DNA from: Actinostola sp. cb2023
Taxonomy: Eukaryota; Cnidaria; Anthozoa; Actiniaria; Actinostolidae
Direction of reading: 5' to 3'
NCBI GenBank assembly: GCA_033675265.1
Contig: JAUJYZ010001584.1
Span: 252,501 to 316,500 of the forward strand
DNA: 64,000 bases
Positions 47,365 to 58,377 of the stretch are shown piece by piece. Numbering within the stretch: position 1 is the stretch's first letter; every line of letters begins with the position of its first letter. A program made the translations under genes and the position numbers. The notes below the pieces were generated by a model. The model was given only the letters and a program-made list of their open reading frames with translations. It did not search any database and had not been told where the DNA came from.

Positions 47365-49874
47365 ATGATTGACCTCAACCCGACTCGAGCGAGCCAAATT
47401 ATTTGCACTGGGGTTGCTATAGTAAGCATAGGAGGCACCATCTTAGGGCTGACATATGTCGTCAGTTTTGGAAAGTATGAGTTGACTTCAATTCTTGGTA
47501 AAGGAGGTCCATTCTGGGCCGGTTTGCCGGTAAGTTGCATCAAAAGTCCATGAAAACGTTTTTGAAAAATCATGAAATCAACCTTTCTTGGGAACGATTT
47601 CATTATTTAGCTAATATTATTTATCTAAAATATCAAGTCTAATGTGTTTTTCGTTTGAATGTGGGATGGAAAATTACAACTAACTGACGCAGTATAATAC
47701 AAAAGCAAATATATTTACTTTATTAACGGCGCTGCGGAAATTAGTCTATTTCTCTGTATTGTTTGTAATGTGGAATCGTGTTGTTGTAATTTAGTTTCAT
47801 GTAGAACCTAAATACTGCAATGGATCTTTTGTAATTGCTGTTTTACATGAAGTCACAGTAAAGCCACATCACCATAAACGTTTGGTCTATAAAAGTTTTA
47901 TAGACCAAACGTTTATGGTGATGTGGCTCAGTTACTGTGACTTCATGTAAAACAGTAAAACAGAGGTGGGAAAAGTGAAGTTCCCGAAAATATATTATTA
48001 CAATACAACGTCGTGAAAACCATGCCGGAACTTTGTCTTTGGTTGAATAAATATATAAAAATAACGTGATGGTCAATTGCCTGTCCGTCAGTTCCAATCC
48101 GTGCATCATTTATTTGATGGCGAGAATTGCTTATCCATCTTAATTTATTATATAGTATATATATTATATTGGGATATACCTTCGATATGGGGATTAGGTT
48201 CCTCTTTTTTGTAACCCTTTTGAATAATATTACTACATGTATTATTTATCTCAATAAAGTTGTTATACTATATATATATATATGACCCAATCCCCTGGGG
48301 CTCTATGAAACGTCAGAAAATCAATAACAGTTTCTTTCTATCGTCGGCCGACCATTTCCCCTGTCAATTTAATATCAACCTGCATGTCCTGAAACCTTTT
48401 AATGATCAACTGAGGAAATAGATCTATTAACCCTTAAGCGGCTTTATACACATTAATCTGCCGGTATGTCTCTTGATTTCGATTTGAGTGACGTATATAA
48501 TATCAGGCTTAGACACAGTCTCAATGGGAGCGAGATCTGAAATATAATGGAAAAGAGCACAGAAGCTTTATTATAAGTGGTACGAAGTCAGATAATCAGA
48601 TCTTTCCAGTTTTACATATAGTCGATCTGGCGGTAAGAGTTCACCTAAGGGGTGACATCATATAGTGCGGAACAAAGACGATTGTGACCGCTTCTACAAC
48701 TTTGCCGACTTTTCTAGGTGATTGTTTCTGTTCTTCGTCTGTACAGAGACCTAATAACGCGATTCAATTAACTGAGTATTTTATCGAATGTTAAAATGGT
48801 GATAATGAGAGTTTTTCTGATTAATTATTCATCATTAATACAAGTACTGATAAAGAACTATGATAAGTATAGAAATACGTACTGAATGTTAATAATACGA
48901 TATTTAATAATTAGACTACGAGTTCGAGATTTCTATGAGGCAATAGTCAATGAGGTGCGTAGCGCCGAGTTAACTATCCTCCAGTCAGACAAAACGAGTA
49001 CTTAGTCTAATTGATTTAGCATAAACCATCCAGTAGGTCAGTAGAAAATGACAGAAACATGCAAGCAACAGACAATAATTCGTCGAGAAACTCCTCCGAA
49101 TCATTAGCTAAACTCGACGACGAAGCCGCCATTTTGTTTGTTTACCTCTACTCGGGGTCTATGAGCTGATAGACCACTAGTAGCGAACCAATCAGATTGC
49201 AGGATTTGCGATAGACCACTGGATGCTAATAATGTTTATTCATTAATTGCTGTTCTAATTTATATTGGTGAAGTTAGTTTTCAATCACAGTTGAAGGGGC
49301 ATGTAAGTCATACTTAGTGGGATTTAGGCATTCTTTTCTTGTAGCACCTATCACGTGACTTTTTCAATTTTCACCCATGCAAGACGAACAAATATATCAT
49401 AATTGCAAAATGCATCTTATCATTACTAAATGTGGAAAGTTTGAAAGGAGTTTCGTGGATAAGACTTTTTTGTCAAGCTTTGCTCTTTTTGTAAGGATGG
49501 CCAAAACTCCATACAAATCCTTATAGAGACAGCAAACTTTGGCCACCTGTAACTTTCTTCCTACCCATGCAATTCCCTTCAAACTTTCTGTATTTACTAT
49601 TTTCAGCATGCTCTTTCTAGTTGGTACCAAATCGCAGATCTGGACCCCTAAAATGTACGACGAGCACCCCCACCACTTTATATATGGGAGTCCCCCCTGT
49701 AGTTTAATTAGTGGCTGAGCCGCCTCATGACTTGAGGGGTAGGCTTATTTGGTAAATAAAAGAAAGTAAAGTTTGAACAGTGGTTGAACATGTTATATTC
49801 GTAAGACAGTAAACAGTGTAAACAGTGCCCTATTGAAAATCACGTTATGTGACATAGGCTATCTGTCTAAAGAA

Positions 49875-49910
<36 letters not shown>

Positions 49911-52900
49911 CTGATTATTATTATTATTATTAGTCGGGCTTCCTGTAGCCCCGACTTAAAAATGCAGAGCGTTCTTCGTCGTCGTCGACCCATTAAAGCA
50001 TATTATTTCTACAGCGCATGCGCCTTATTGCCGGCCGCTAAGATTATCACCGAAGGCTTATTATTAACATTATTTATCAATATTATTACTGGTCGAGTCT
50101 TAATTCACAGTAATTTATGTCGTCTTCTTTTCAAAATAACCACACTATTTTCATAGAGATAACTGGATTTATCAATCTGGTACTTTACAAAAAGAGAAAA
50201 TTGGTAAGATTAATAGACCTTTTTACCGATACGGCGGCCATTTTGGATTCTATTGTTTTGGCTTAAAGTTTATGGGATGCTCGGTATTTGTATTTGTATT
50301 TGTATGGATATATTTATGGTAACAAATATACTATTTTCTATTTCATTCATGATTCGTGTTGTATGTTACTATCTGCATGTGTACTGTAAATTGCCGTTTC
50401 GAGATTGTTTTATCGAGCTCGCTGTAATCCTTGACTAAAGACGCGTTTGCTAGGCTTAGCCTCAATCCAGAGAATAACCCGTTTCATAAAAATATTGTCT
50501 ATTGCTGAATGTCAAAACTTTTTCGCGTTCTCGTCGGTATGGAATTTGAATATTTACACTGAATTGAGGCTTATACTCTGAGCAAATGCTTCTTTTGTCA
50601 AGGACAGCGGTCATCGCTTAACAACTCGAAACTGGAGTATTGTTGTATATTTTTGTACAAATTCATTGCTTTGAATTAAGTTTTTCGTAGTTTTTCATGG
50701 CCAAATGTTACTAGCTTGCACCCTGAGCATCTCATAATTCAAAATGACCGCCGTATCGGTAAAAAGGTCTATTGCCAACAGCACACATGTTAAAATGAAT
50801 GAAAGGAAAAGAGAATGAGAAAATAAAACAGGTCAAATGAAATACCGAAAGCAATACATGGCCTATACCAATCTCGTCCCCAGAGCCTGCGTTACTTTCG
50901 GCCAGCGACGAGAACGTAGGCTCTGGCATAATCCATTTTTTAACAGGATTTCTTGTTCTTCTGGTTTTAGAGCGCATGCGCAAGTTAGCTGGGCAGTTGG
51001 TTGTCGATTCAAATTGTCGATTCAGTTTCAGTGGAATCCTTCGAAAGGTTTCATTATTATTAATAGAGTACGCTTTAAAAGCACTTGGTAAAGAAGATAC
51101 AACAGTGAAAGAAGCGCAGTATCTGAAGTCTTTATTAAAAGCAGTGGTTTTACAGCAGAAGGATACGCGAACAGTTCTTCCTACGGGTTTATATTTACTC
51201 GTGTCTACTTTATTATCAGTTAATTATTTGAATCTATCATCTTCATTTCTCTGGTTATTATTGTCTCTCCTTCAAATGTATTTCTTTTGAATCTTTCGCC
51301 TTCGTAAGCACCTCGATTGGCACCGCCTTTCAGTTGCTAGCCTAAAGAATATTAGATTTACGATCGACATATGTTCTTTAATAACCATCACTCTTCGTGT
51401 AAATTTTGAGCTTCGTTTGAAAGACACTTCGAGATACATATAAGCTTAGATAAACTGGATTTTTCTCTGTGCTTAGATATTTTAATATTGCAGATCGAGG
51501 CGACATGTTGAAAATAAATGTGTCATGAAACCGTTGAAAAATGTTAATTTTTGTTTTCAACGGAAGTTGGGACACCGGGTTGTTTTGACAACTCAATTTT
51601 CATTGGATATATTTCATTTCCGGAATCTCAAGGTACTTAAGGCCTGGTTCAAGCCTTAAATAGCAGAAAAACGAAAAAAATTATAATGTCTAATCATTTT
51701 GACTAAACATCACAAAACTTGGCACAGCTTGAGAGTTTTATATCCTCTACTCATTTAAGTGAATGAAATCCAAAACAGCGTATCACGTGGTTAACCACGT
51801 GACAAAGAATTTTGAAAACAAAATATAAAATGCGGTCGCCAGTTTAAGAGGAAAGTGAAAGCAAATAGTTGTGTATAATCACGTTTATGATCATCTATTA
51901 ACCCTCGTTTAGAAAACCTGTCTCCCGCTTTTTGCAAGGAGAATATTTCGGAAAAGAGGTCACGTGACCATTTCATCAGATTATATTTCTGTAGTTTTCT
52001 CTTAAACTATATATAATTCCGAGGTTTTCTAAACGCTATCTTGTTTAACTGGTTATCCTTAACGCTATTACGTAAAAGGTATTTCATTGTGAATTGAATT
52101 CGCGACCGCATTTAAGAAAAACTATATTTTCCTCCATAAGGTCACGTGACCACATGACGTCACAATTGTTAGATCTAAATTGTCTCAAATCTTGTATATA
52201 ACCTTATGCCTAAATATGAGTGCCTAAGTAAATTAGAGCAGCGAGTTATTACAAGAAATGTGATTTTCCAAGTTGCCTTTTTGAACCAGGCCTTAAGTAC
52301 CTTGAGATCTTGCGCGTGCGTAGTTTCTAAAATGGAATAGCCAATCAAATTGTCTCAAAAATGGATTATGCCAGAGCCTACGTTCTTCGCCGCTGGTCGA
52401 AAGTAACGCAGGCTCTGGGGACGAGATTGGGCCTATACATGCGCTGCGCATGCGTACTGATTACTATAATACCTAATTTATATCCAATGCTGTCACTATT
52501 GACACTCATGCATGCACTTGGTTTCCGGCATACAGCTTCAACTGTTCTTGGCCTTGACAACTGTTTGTCTCGTGTTGGGACTACTGGTAACAGCTGCCGT
52601 TGGAATGATGTTAAAGGAATGGCGATCACAAGGAGATTGTAGATACAGTAAGTTAAGCAGGATTATTGTAGATACAGTAAGTTAAGCAGGATTATTGTAG
52701 ATACAGTAAGTTAAGCAGGATTATTGTAGATACAGTAAGTTAAGCAGGATTATTGTAGATACAGTAAGTTAAGCAGGATTATTGTAGATACAGTAAGTTA
52801 AGCAGGATGATTGTAGAAGTACAGTAAGTTAAGCAGGATTATTGTAGATACAGTAAGTGAAGCAGGATTATTGTAGATATGTACAGTAAGTTAAGCAGGG

Positions 52901-55900
52901 TTATTGTAGATACAGTAAGTTAAGCAGGATTATTGTAGATACAGTAAGTTAAGCAGGATTATTGTAGATACAGTAAGTTAAGCAGGATTATTGTAGATAC
53001 AGTAAGTTAAGCAGGATTATTGTAGATACAGTAAGTTAAGCAGGATTATTGTAGATACAGTAAGTTAAGCAGGATTATTGTAGAGATACAGTAAGTTAAG
53101 CAGGATTATTGTAGATACAGTAAGTTAAGCAGGATTATTGTAGATACAGTAAGTTAAGCAGGATTATTGTAGATACAGTAAGTTAAGCAGGATTATTGTA
53201 GATAGAGTAAGTTCAGGGTTGTAGATACAGTAAGTGAAGCAGGATTATTGTAGATACAGTAAGTTAAGCAGGATTATTGTAGATACAGTAAGTTAAGCAG
53301 GATTATTGTAGATACAGTAAGTTAAGCAGGATTATTGTAGATACAGTAAGTTAAGCAGTATTATTGTAGATACAGTAAGTTAAGCAGGATTATTGTAGAT
53401 CGGGTTGTAGATACAGTAAGTGAAGCAGGATTACTGTAGATATGTACAGTAAGTTAAGCAGGGTTATTGTAGATACAGTAAGTTAAGCAGGATTATTGTA
53501 GATACAGTAAGTTAAGCAGGATTATTGTAGATACAGTAAGTTAAGCAGGATTATTGTAGATACAGTAAGTTAAGCAGGATTATTGTAGATAAGCAGGGTT
53601 GTAGATACAGTAAGTTAAGCAGGATTACTGTAGATACAGTACAGTAAGTTAAGCAGGATTATTGTAGATACAGTAAGTTAAGCAGGATTATTGTAGATAC
53701 AGTAAGTTAAGCAGATTATTATTGTAGATACAGTAAGTTAAGCAGGATTATTGTAGATACAGTAAGTTAAGCAGGATTATTGTAGATCAGGTTAAGCAGG
53801 ATTATTAGATACAGTAAGTAAGCAGGATTATTGTAGATACAGTAAGTTAAGCAGGGTTATTTGTAGATACAGTAAGTTAAGCAGGATTATTGTAGATACA
53901 GTAAGTTAAGCAGGATTATTGTAGATACAGTAAGTTAAGCAGGATTATTGTAGTAGAGTTAAGCAGGGTTGTAGATACAGTAAGTGAAGCAGGATTATTG
54001 TAGATATGTACAGTAAGTTAAGCAGGGTTATTGTAGATACAGTAAGTTAAGCAGGATTATTGTAGATACAGTAAGTTAAGCAGGATTACTATGTAGATAC
54101 AGTAAGTTAAGCAGGATTATTGTAGATACAGTAAGTTAAGCAGGATTATTGTAGATACAGTAAGTTAAGCAGGATTATTGTAGATACAGTAAGTTAAGCA
54201 GGATTATTGTAGATACAGTAAGTTAAAAGCAGGATTATTGTAGATACAGTAAGTTAAGCAGGATTATTGTAAGTGAAGCAGATTAACTAAGCAGGATTAT
54301 TGTAGATACAGTAAGTTAAGCAGGGTTATTGTAGATACAGTAAGTTAAGCAGGATTATTGTAGATACAGTAAGTTAAGCAGGATTATTGTAGATACAGTA
54401 AGTTAAGCAGGATTATTGTAGATACAGTGTTAAGCAGGATTATTGTAGATACAGTAAGTGAAGCAGGATTATTGTAGATATGTACAGTAAGTTAAGCAGG
54501 ATTATTGTAGATACAGTAAGTTAAGCAGGATTATTGTAGATACAGTAAGTTAAGCAGGATTATTGTAGATACAGTAAGTTAAGCAGGATTATTGTAGATA
54601 CAGTAAGTTAAGCAGGATGATTGTAGATACAGTAAGTTAAGCAGGATTATTGTAGATACAGTAAGTTAAGCAGGATTATTGTAGATATACAGTAAGTTAA
54701 GCAGGATTATTGTAGATACAGTAAGTTAAGCAGGATTATTGTAGATATGTTAAGCAGGATTATTGTTAAGCAGGATTATTGTAGATACAGTAAGTTAAGC
54801 AGGATTATTGTAGATACAGTAAGTTAAGCAGGATTATTGTAGATACAGTAAGTTAAGCAGGATTATTGTAGATACAGTAAGTTAAGCAGGATTATTGTAG
54901 ATACAGTAAGTTAAGCAGGATTATTGTAGATCAGTGAAGTTAAACAGGATTATTGTAGATACAGTAAGTTAAGCAGGATTATTGTAGATACAGTAAGTTA
55001 AGCAGGATTATTGTAGATACAGTAAGTTAAGCAGGATTATTGTAGATACAGTAAGTTAAGCAGGATTATTGTAGATACAGTAAGTTAAGCAGGATTATTG
55101 TAGATACAGTAAGTTAAGCAGGATTATTGTAGATCGGGTTGTAGATACAGTAAGTGAAGCAGGATTACTGTAGATATGTACAGTAAGTTAAGCAGGATTA
55201 TTGTAGATACAGTAAGTATCAGTTCGATCATTCTAGATTATAAGTACTCTATTATGAAGGATATCGATCCAAATCGTTAATCAAAGATTTTGCTTGTTTT
55301 ATAGCTTTCTGTCCTTTTGACGAAGTGTCCATTCTTCTAATTCTACTGGTAATAACCTGGGTTTTGCTGTCTATTATGGCTTTAACAGGAATCTTAGAAG
55401 CAAGTATTCCATTGGTTTGCCACAACGAGGTACATTATGACGTATATATACATACATACGCTTATATAGTTTGTCATATATTTGAGTACAGTTCAAAGTC
55501 TAGATACGAAGATCTGAGCTATACTCGGTGTTAAGAGTAGCCCTCAACCTCACCGGCATCATTTGCCTTAAATCTCACCGGTACGTACCGTTTGCCCCGA
55601 GGCCTCATCGGTACCGTTTGCCCGAGACCTCAATGGTACCGTTTGCCCGAGGCCTCACCGGTACCGTTTGCCCGCGAGACCTCACCGGCACCATTTGCCC
55701 GAGACCTCACCGGTACCGTTTGCCCCCGAGACCTCACCGGTACCGTTTGCCCGAGGCCTCACCGGTACCGTTTGCCCGCGAGACCTCACCGGCACCATTT
55801 GCCCGAGACCTCACCGGTACCGTTTGCCCGCGAGACCTCACCGGTACCGTTTGCCCGAGGCCTCACCGGCACCGTTTGCCCGCGAGACCTCACCGGCAGC

Positions 55901-57778
55901 GTTTGCCCGCGAGACCTCACCGGCACCGTTTGCCCGCGAGACCTCACCGGCACCATTTGCCCGCGAGGCCTCACCGGTACCGTTTGCCCGCGAGACCTCA
56001 CCGGTAGCGTTTGCCCACGAGACCTCACCGGCACCGTTTGCCCGAGGCCTCACCGGCACCGTTTGCCCGGAGACCTCACTGGCAGCGTTTGCCCGAGACA
56101 TCACCGGCACCGTTTGCCCCCGAGACCTCCCCGGCACCGTTTGCCCGGGACCTCACCGGCACCGTTTGTGTTTTTTTGTGTGTTAGTACCGGCACCATTT
56201 GCCGTAGACGTCACCACTCGATAAGTATAGAAATGAGACTCACCTGATGCGGAATAACCCACGAATAAATCACCGGTCGAAAAAAATGCCCGAGGCCTCG
56301 AGCGGGATTCGTACCGGCCACGACCCGCGATTTCATGACAGGTGCTCTACTCACTGAGATGCCCGAGGCAACTACAATGGAGTGGAGTTCAAATTAGTTC
56401 AAATGTAATAATGTATTCAGATTACCGTATTATATATATAGGCAACTACAATGGCGTGGAGTTGAAATTAGCTCAAATGTAATAATGTATTCAGATTACT
56501 ATTTATATATATATATAGGCAACTACAATGGCGTGGAGAAATTAGCTCAAATGTAATAATGTATTCAGATTACTATTATATATATATATTTGACCGAGGC
56601 AACTCACAATGGCGTGGAGTTCAAATTAGCTCAAATGTAATAATGTGTTCAGATTACTATTATATATATAGGCAACTACAATGGCGTGGAGTTCAAATTA
56701 GCTCAAATGTAATAATGTGTTCAGATTACTATTATATATATAGGCAACTACAATGGCGTGGAGTTCAAATTAGCTCAATTTGTAATAATGTGTTCAGATT
56801 ACTATTATATATATAGGCAACTACAATGGCGTGGACTTCAAATTAGTATAGAAATGTAATACTGTGTTCAGATTACTATTATATATATAGGCAATACAAT
56901 GGCGTGGAAAAATTAGCTCAAATGCGTAATGTGTTCAGATTACTATTTATATACCGGCCACTACAATGGCGTGGAGTTCAAATTAGCTCAAATGTAATAA
57001 TGTATTCAGATTACTATTATATATATATACTCGTTTGCAGAAACATTGTAGTATACATTTATACAAATATCTAATGAGATACAAGATATCTAATGAGATG
57101 CAAAGTACGAAACATCGCATATTTTCTTCTAATATATCAGAAACATCAATTTTAGATTAGTATCGCATCCAGCAAGGCCAACACAATAATTTTCAGTGAT
57201 ATTTTGTGCTTAAACAGTTGTATTTTAGCATGTTTAACATTTTGCATCTCATTAGATATTTGTATATTTGTATAAATGTATACTACAACGTTTCTGCAAT
57301 CGAGTATATATCATATATACTGCACTTGATACGCTAAAAAAGTAATTCAAACGAACTGAGGAGGAGTTCAAACTAGTGTAAAACGTTGTCGTCCTGGGGT
57401 GCTTACCATTTACCCGGCAAAACCGGAAATTCCGGTTGGAAAAACAAATGGTATGTGTCATTCCGATCGGAAAGTTCCAGAAAACTCGGTCTAGCTAGCG
57501 ATTGAGGTACGCTCTTTTCGGTTTTTCCGTAGACGCACGTATACCATTAGACCGAGTTTTCCGGAACTTTCCGTCGGATCGGAATGACACATACCTTTTT
57601 TTTTTCAACCGGAATTTCCGGTTTTTCCGGGTAAATGGTAAGCAACCCTGTTTTCTGATTTTAGGATTCAGTCGGGAATACCACACAACAATATGGACAT
57701 TGCAAGACAAGACAAGGAATCCAATGGAAATCTAGTGGCAATGAAGCAGGTCCAATAGGAGTGCAAACAAGAGTTTAA
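47365..57778 (+). CDS. CD20/MS4A-like tetraspan membrane protein B, 5 exons, 186 aa
   Basis: Exons: 47365-47529, 50159-50203, 52536-52647, 55305-55429, 57665-57778; phases 0, 0, 1, 0, identical to gene A. TM1 is ~11-34 (IICTGVAIVSIGGTILGL), then FWAGLP leads into TM2 (ITGFINLVLY, exon 2, only 15 codons), TM3 (~71-92, LQLFLALTTVCLVLGLLVTA) and TM4 (~117-140, ILLILLVITWVLLSIMALTG). The TM3-TM4 loop has GDCRY and FCPF cysteines, and PLVCHNE follows TM4. The last exon encodes a short tail with HCKTRQGIQW. Size and layout fit CD20-like proteins (inference). Exon 2 is the least certain exon (acceptor CATAGAG). Exon 3's donor is the first unit of a 2.6-kb minisatellite; intron 4 is also mostly minisatellite. 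Confidence 0.72.
47838..47955. repeat. Near-perfect 118-bp hairpin, tetraspan B intron 1
   Basis: Arms of about 58 bp (CTGTTTTACATGAAGTCACA ... CCAAACGTTTATGGTGATGT ... GTGACTTCATGTAAAACAG) with almost no loop and one small bulge. A tiny MITE or a young inverted duplication. A pre-miRNA is possible, but the terminal loop looks too small. Confidence 0.88.
47960..49870. other. Tetraspan B intron 1, no further feature recognised
   Basis: AT-rich intronic DNA without coding signal; a minus-strand 77-codon frame at 49397-49630 shows no support. Confidence 0.45.
49879..49932. repeat. (ATT)n microsatellite at a TAGTCGGGCTTCC element end
   Basis: An ATT run leads directly into TTAGTCGGGCTTCCTGTAGC, also seen at 12879-12895 and similar to the ACTCGGGC start of the 20483/25957 elements. 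Confidence 0.8.
50213..50772. mobile_element. MITE, 560 bp, 10 bp past the tetraspan B exon 2 donor
   Basis: The ends ATAGACCTTTTTACCGATAC (then GGCGGCCATTTTG) and complement form the termini. Internal inverted sequences GGCTTAGCCTCAATCCAG / TTGAGGCTTATACTCTGA relate it to 37330-37870. Confidence 0.78.
50861..52437. mobile_element. Nested fold-back elements, ~1.58 kb, tetraspan B intron 2
   Basis: The outer arms of ~77 bp (50861-50938, 52362-52437; GGCCTATACCAATCTCGTCC and GAGCCTGCGTTACTTTCG) enclose an inner fold-back with arms at about 51626-51660 and 52280-52312 (CAAGGTACTTAAGGCCTGGT). The inner element has several GTCACGTGAC motifs and reappears in part at 63300-63870. A plus-strand frame ending at 51290 has a hydrophobic tail, but nothing identifies it as a transposase. 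Confidence 0.78.
52636..55213 (+). repeat. 29-bp minisatellite, ~88 copies, made of a 5' splice site
   Basis: The unit is AGATACAGTAAGTTAAGCAG + GATTATTGT. The first copy straddles the exon 3 donor of tetraspan B: the exon ends GATTGTAGATACA at 52647 and the intron begins GTAAGT. Most units thus repeat ACA|GTAAGT. Interruptions include ATGTAC insertions (AGATATGTACAGTAAG), truncated units and GGGTTGTAGATACAG joins that recur with a higher-order spacing. The array ends at ...GATACAGTAAGT|ATCAG, about 90 bp before the exon 4 acceptor (55304). Confidence 0.98.
55556..56170. repeat. 25-27-bp minisatellite, tetraspan B intron 4
   Basis: About 23 copies of CTCACCGGTACCGTTTGCCC + G(CG)AGAC. Variants alternate GGTACC with GGCACC and GAGAC with GAGGC. 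GC-rich, unlike the rest of the window. It is open in several frames on both strands (TGTVCPRDL-type cycles), but no start, splice or domain evidence supports coding. Confidence 0.96.
56289..56370 (-). tRNA. tRNA-like sequence (probable pseudogene or SINE head)
   Basis: The minus strand begins GCCTCGGGCATCTCAGTGAG, followed by TAGAGCACC (D-arm-like). It ends GGTACGAATCCCGCTCGAGGC, where GCCTCG can pair with CGAGGC as an acceptor stem and GGTACGAATCC is a near-consensus B box. The anticodon arm does not fold cleanly, so function is doubtful. It sits exactly between two minisatellites and shares sequence with both. Confidence 0.4.
56363..57035. repeat. ~72-bp minisatellite, tetraspan B intron 4
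   Basis: About nine copies containing GGCAACTACAATGGCGTGGA, GTTCAAATTAGCTCAAATGT and AATAATGTGTTCAGATTACT followed by (TA)n. The first copy begins inside the flank of the tRNA-like sequence at 56289-56370. Confidence 0.94.
57048..57305. mobile_element. Small fold-back, tetraspan B intron 4
   Basis: GCAGAAACATTGTAGTATAC...AAATATCTAATGAGAT and its complement (ATCTCATTAGATATTTGTAT...ACAACGTTTCTGC) at 57039-57080 and about 57245-57298 form the arms. Confidence 0.65.
57395..57651. mobile_element. MITE 13 bp upstream of the tetraspan B last-exon acceptor
   Basis: The ends CTGGGGTGCTTACCATTTAC (CCGGCAAAACCGG) and complement GTAAATGGTAAGCAACCCTG bound a 257-bp element with repeated CCGGAAATTCCGG palindromes. 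A degenerate second copy lies at 62080-62250. The final acceptor TTCTGATTTTAG (57664) follows directly. Confidence 0.82.
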
Positions 57779-57969
57779 TTTAGTCCGTCTCACGTACCTC
57801 TAGTTTGATTGGCTTACAGAAGAACGCGTTGATTGGACCAATTAACGGACCAATCAAAAAGCAGGGCAAAGAATGCTAGAAAGTGATTGCTTTCCAATCC
57901 AGCAAAACATTTCATAGTTCACTAGTTTTCGCTGAAATGAGTGCTTCAATCAATCCGATTGTTATGTAT

Positions 57970-58112
57970 AGAAGGAAGGAAGGAAGGAAGGAAGGAAGGA
58001 AGGAAGGAAGGAAGGAAGGAAGGAAGGAAGGAAGGAAGGAAGGAAGGAAGGAAGGAAGGAAGGAAGGAAGGAAGGAAGGAAGGAAGGAAGGAAGGAAGGA
58101 AGAAAGGAAGGA
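57970..58112. repeat. (GGAA)n microsatellite
   Basis: About 35 GAAG units, downstream of tetraspan B. Confidence 0.97.
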
Positions 58113-58209
58113 AAAATATAAGTACAATATCAAATATTTAACATTCTACTGAAGAAACATATCACTGAAGCTAAGCTGTGGAAAAGTTTAGCTAAAAGGA
58201 GCAATGAAA

Positions 58210-58275
58210 GCTTAATAGTTGGTTAGTGCGCAGCCTTCTAAGCGAGATGTGCGCTGGTTTCAATTTTGCAGTTGT
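58210..58275 (+). repeat. Weak tRNA-like fragment
   Basis: TAGTTGGTTAGTGCGCAGCC resembles an A box, with GCGCTGGTTTCAATTTTGC as a poor B box about 30 bp later. Likely a decayed SINE. Confidence 0.25.
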
Positions 58276-58377
58276 ACTGAAATAGTCATAGAAGGCGAAC
58301 CGTCCGCCGTACCCTGCTTGGAGGACAGTTTCATCTTTAAATTTATCAAGATAACTTACCGAGGACTCAGATTAAGC

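Noticed and set aside
50976..51290. A 104-codon frame with hydrophobic end inside the nested fold-back
   Set aside because: No transposase or other motif recognised; kept only as a note in the element entry.
52636..55213. CRISPR array
   Set aside because: Units are head to tail with no variable spacers, no cas genes are present, and the context is a spliced animal gene.
55528..56247. Overlapping frames with TGTVCPRDL-type repeats suggesting a repeat protein
   Set aside because: Open in several frames on both strands because of the 25-27-bp minisatellite; no signal peptide, splice or domain evidence.
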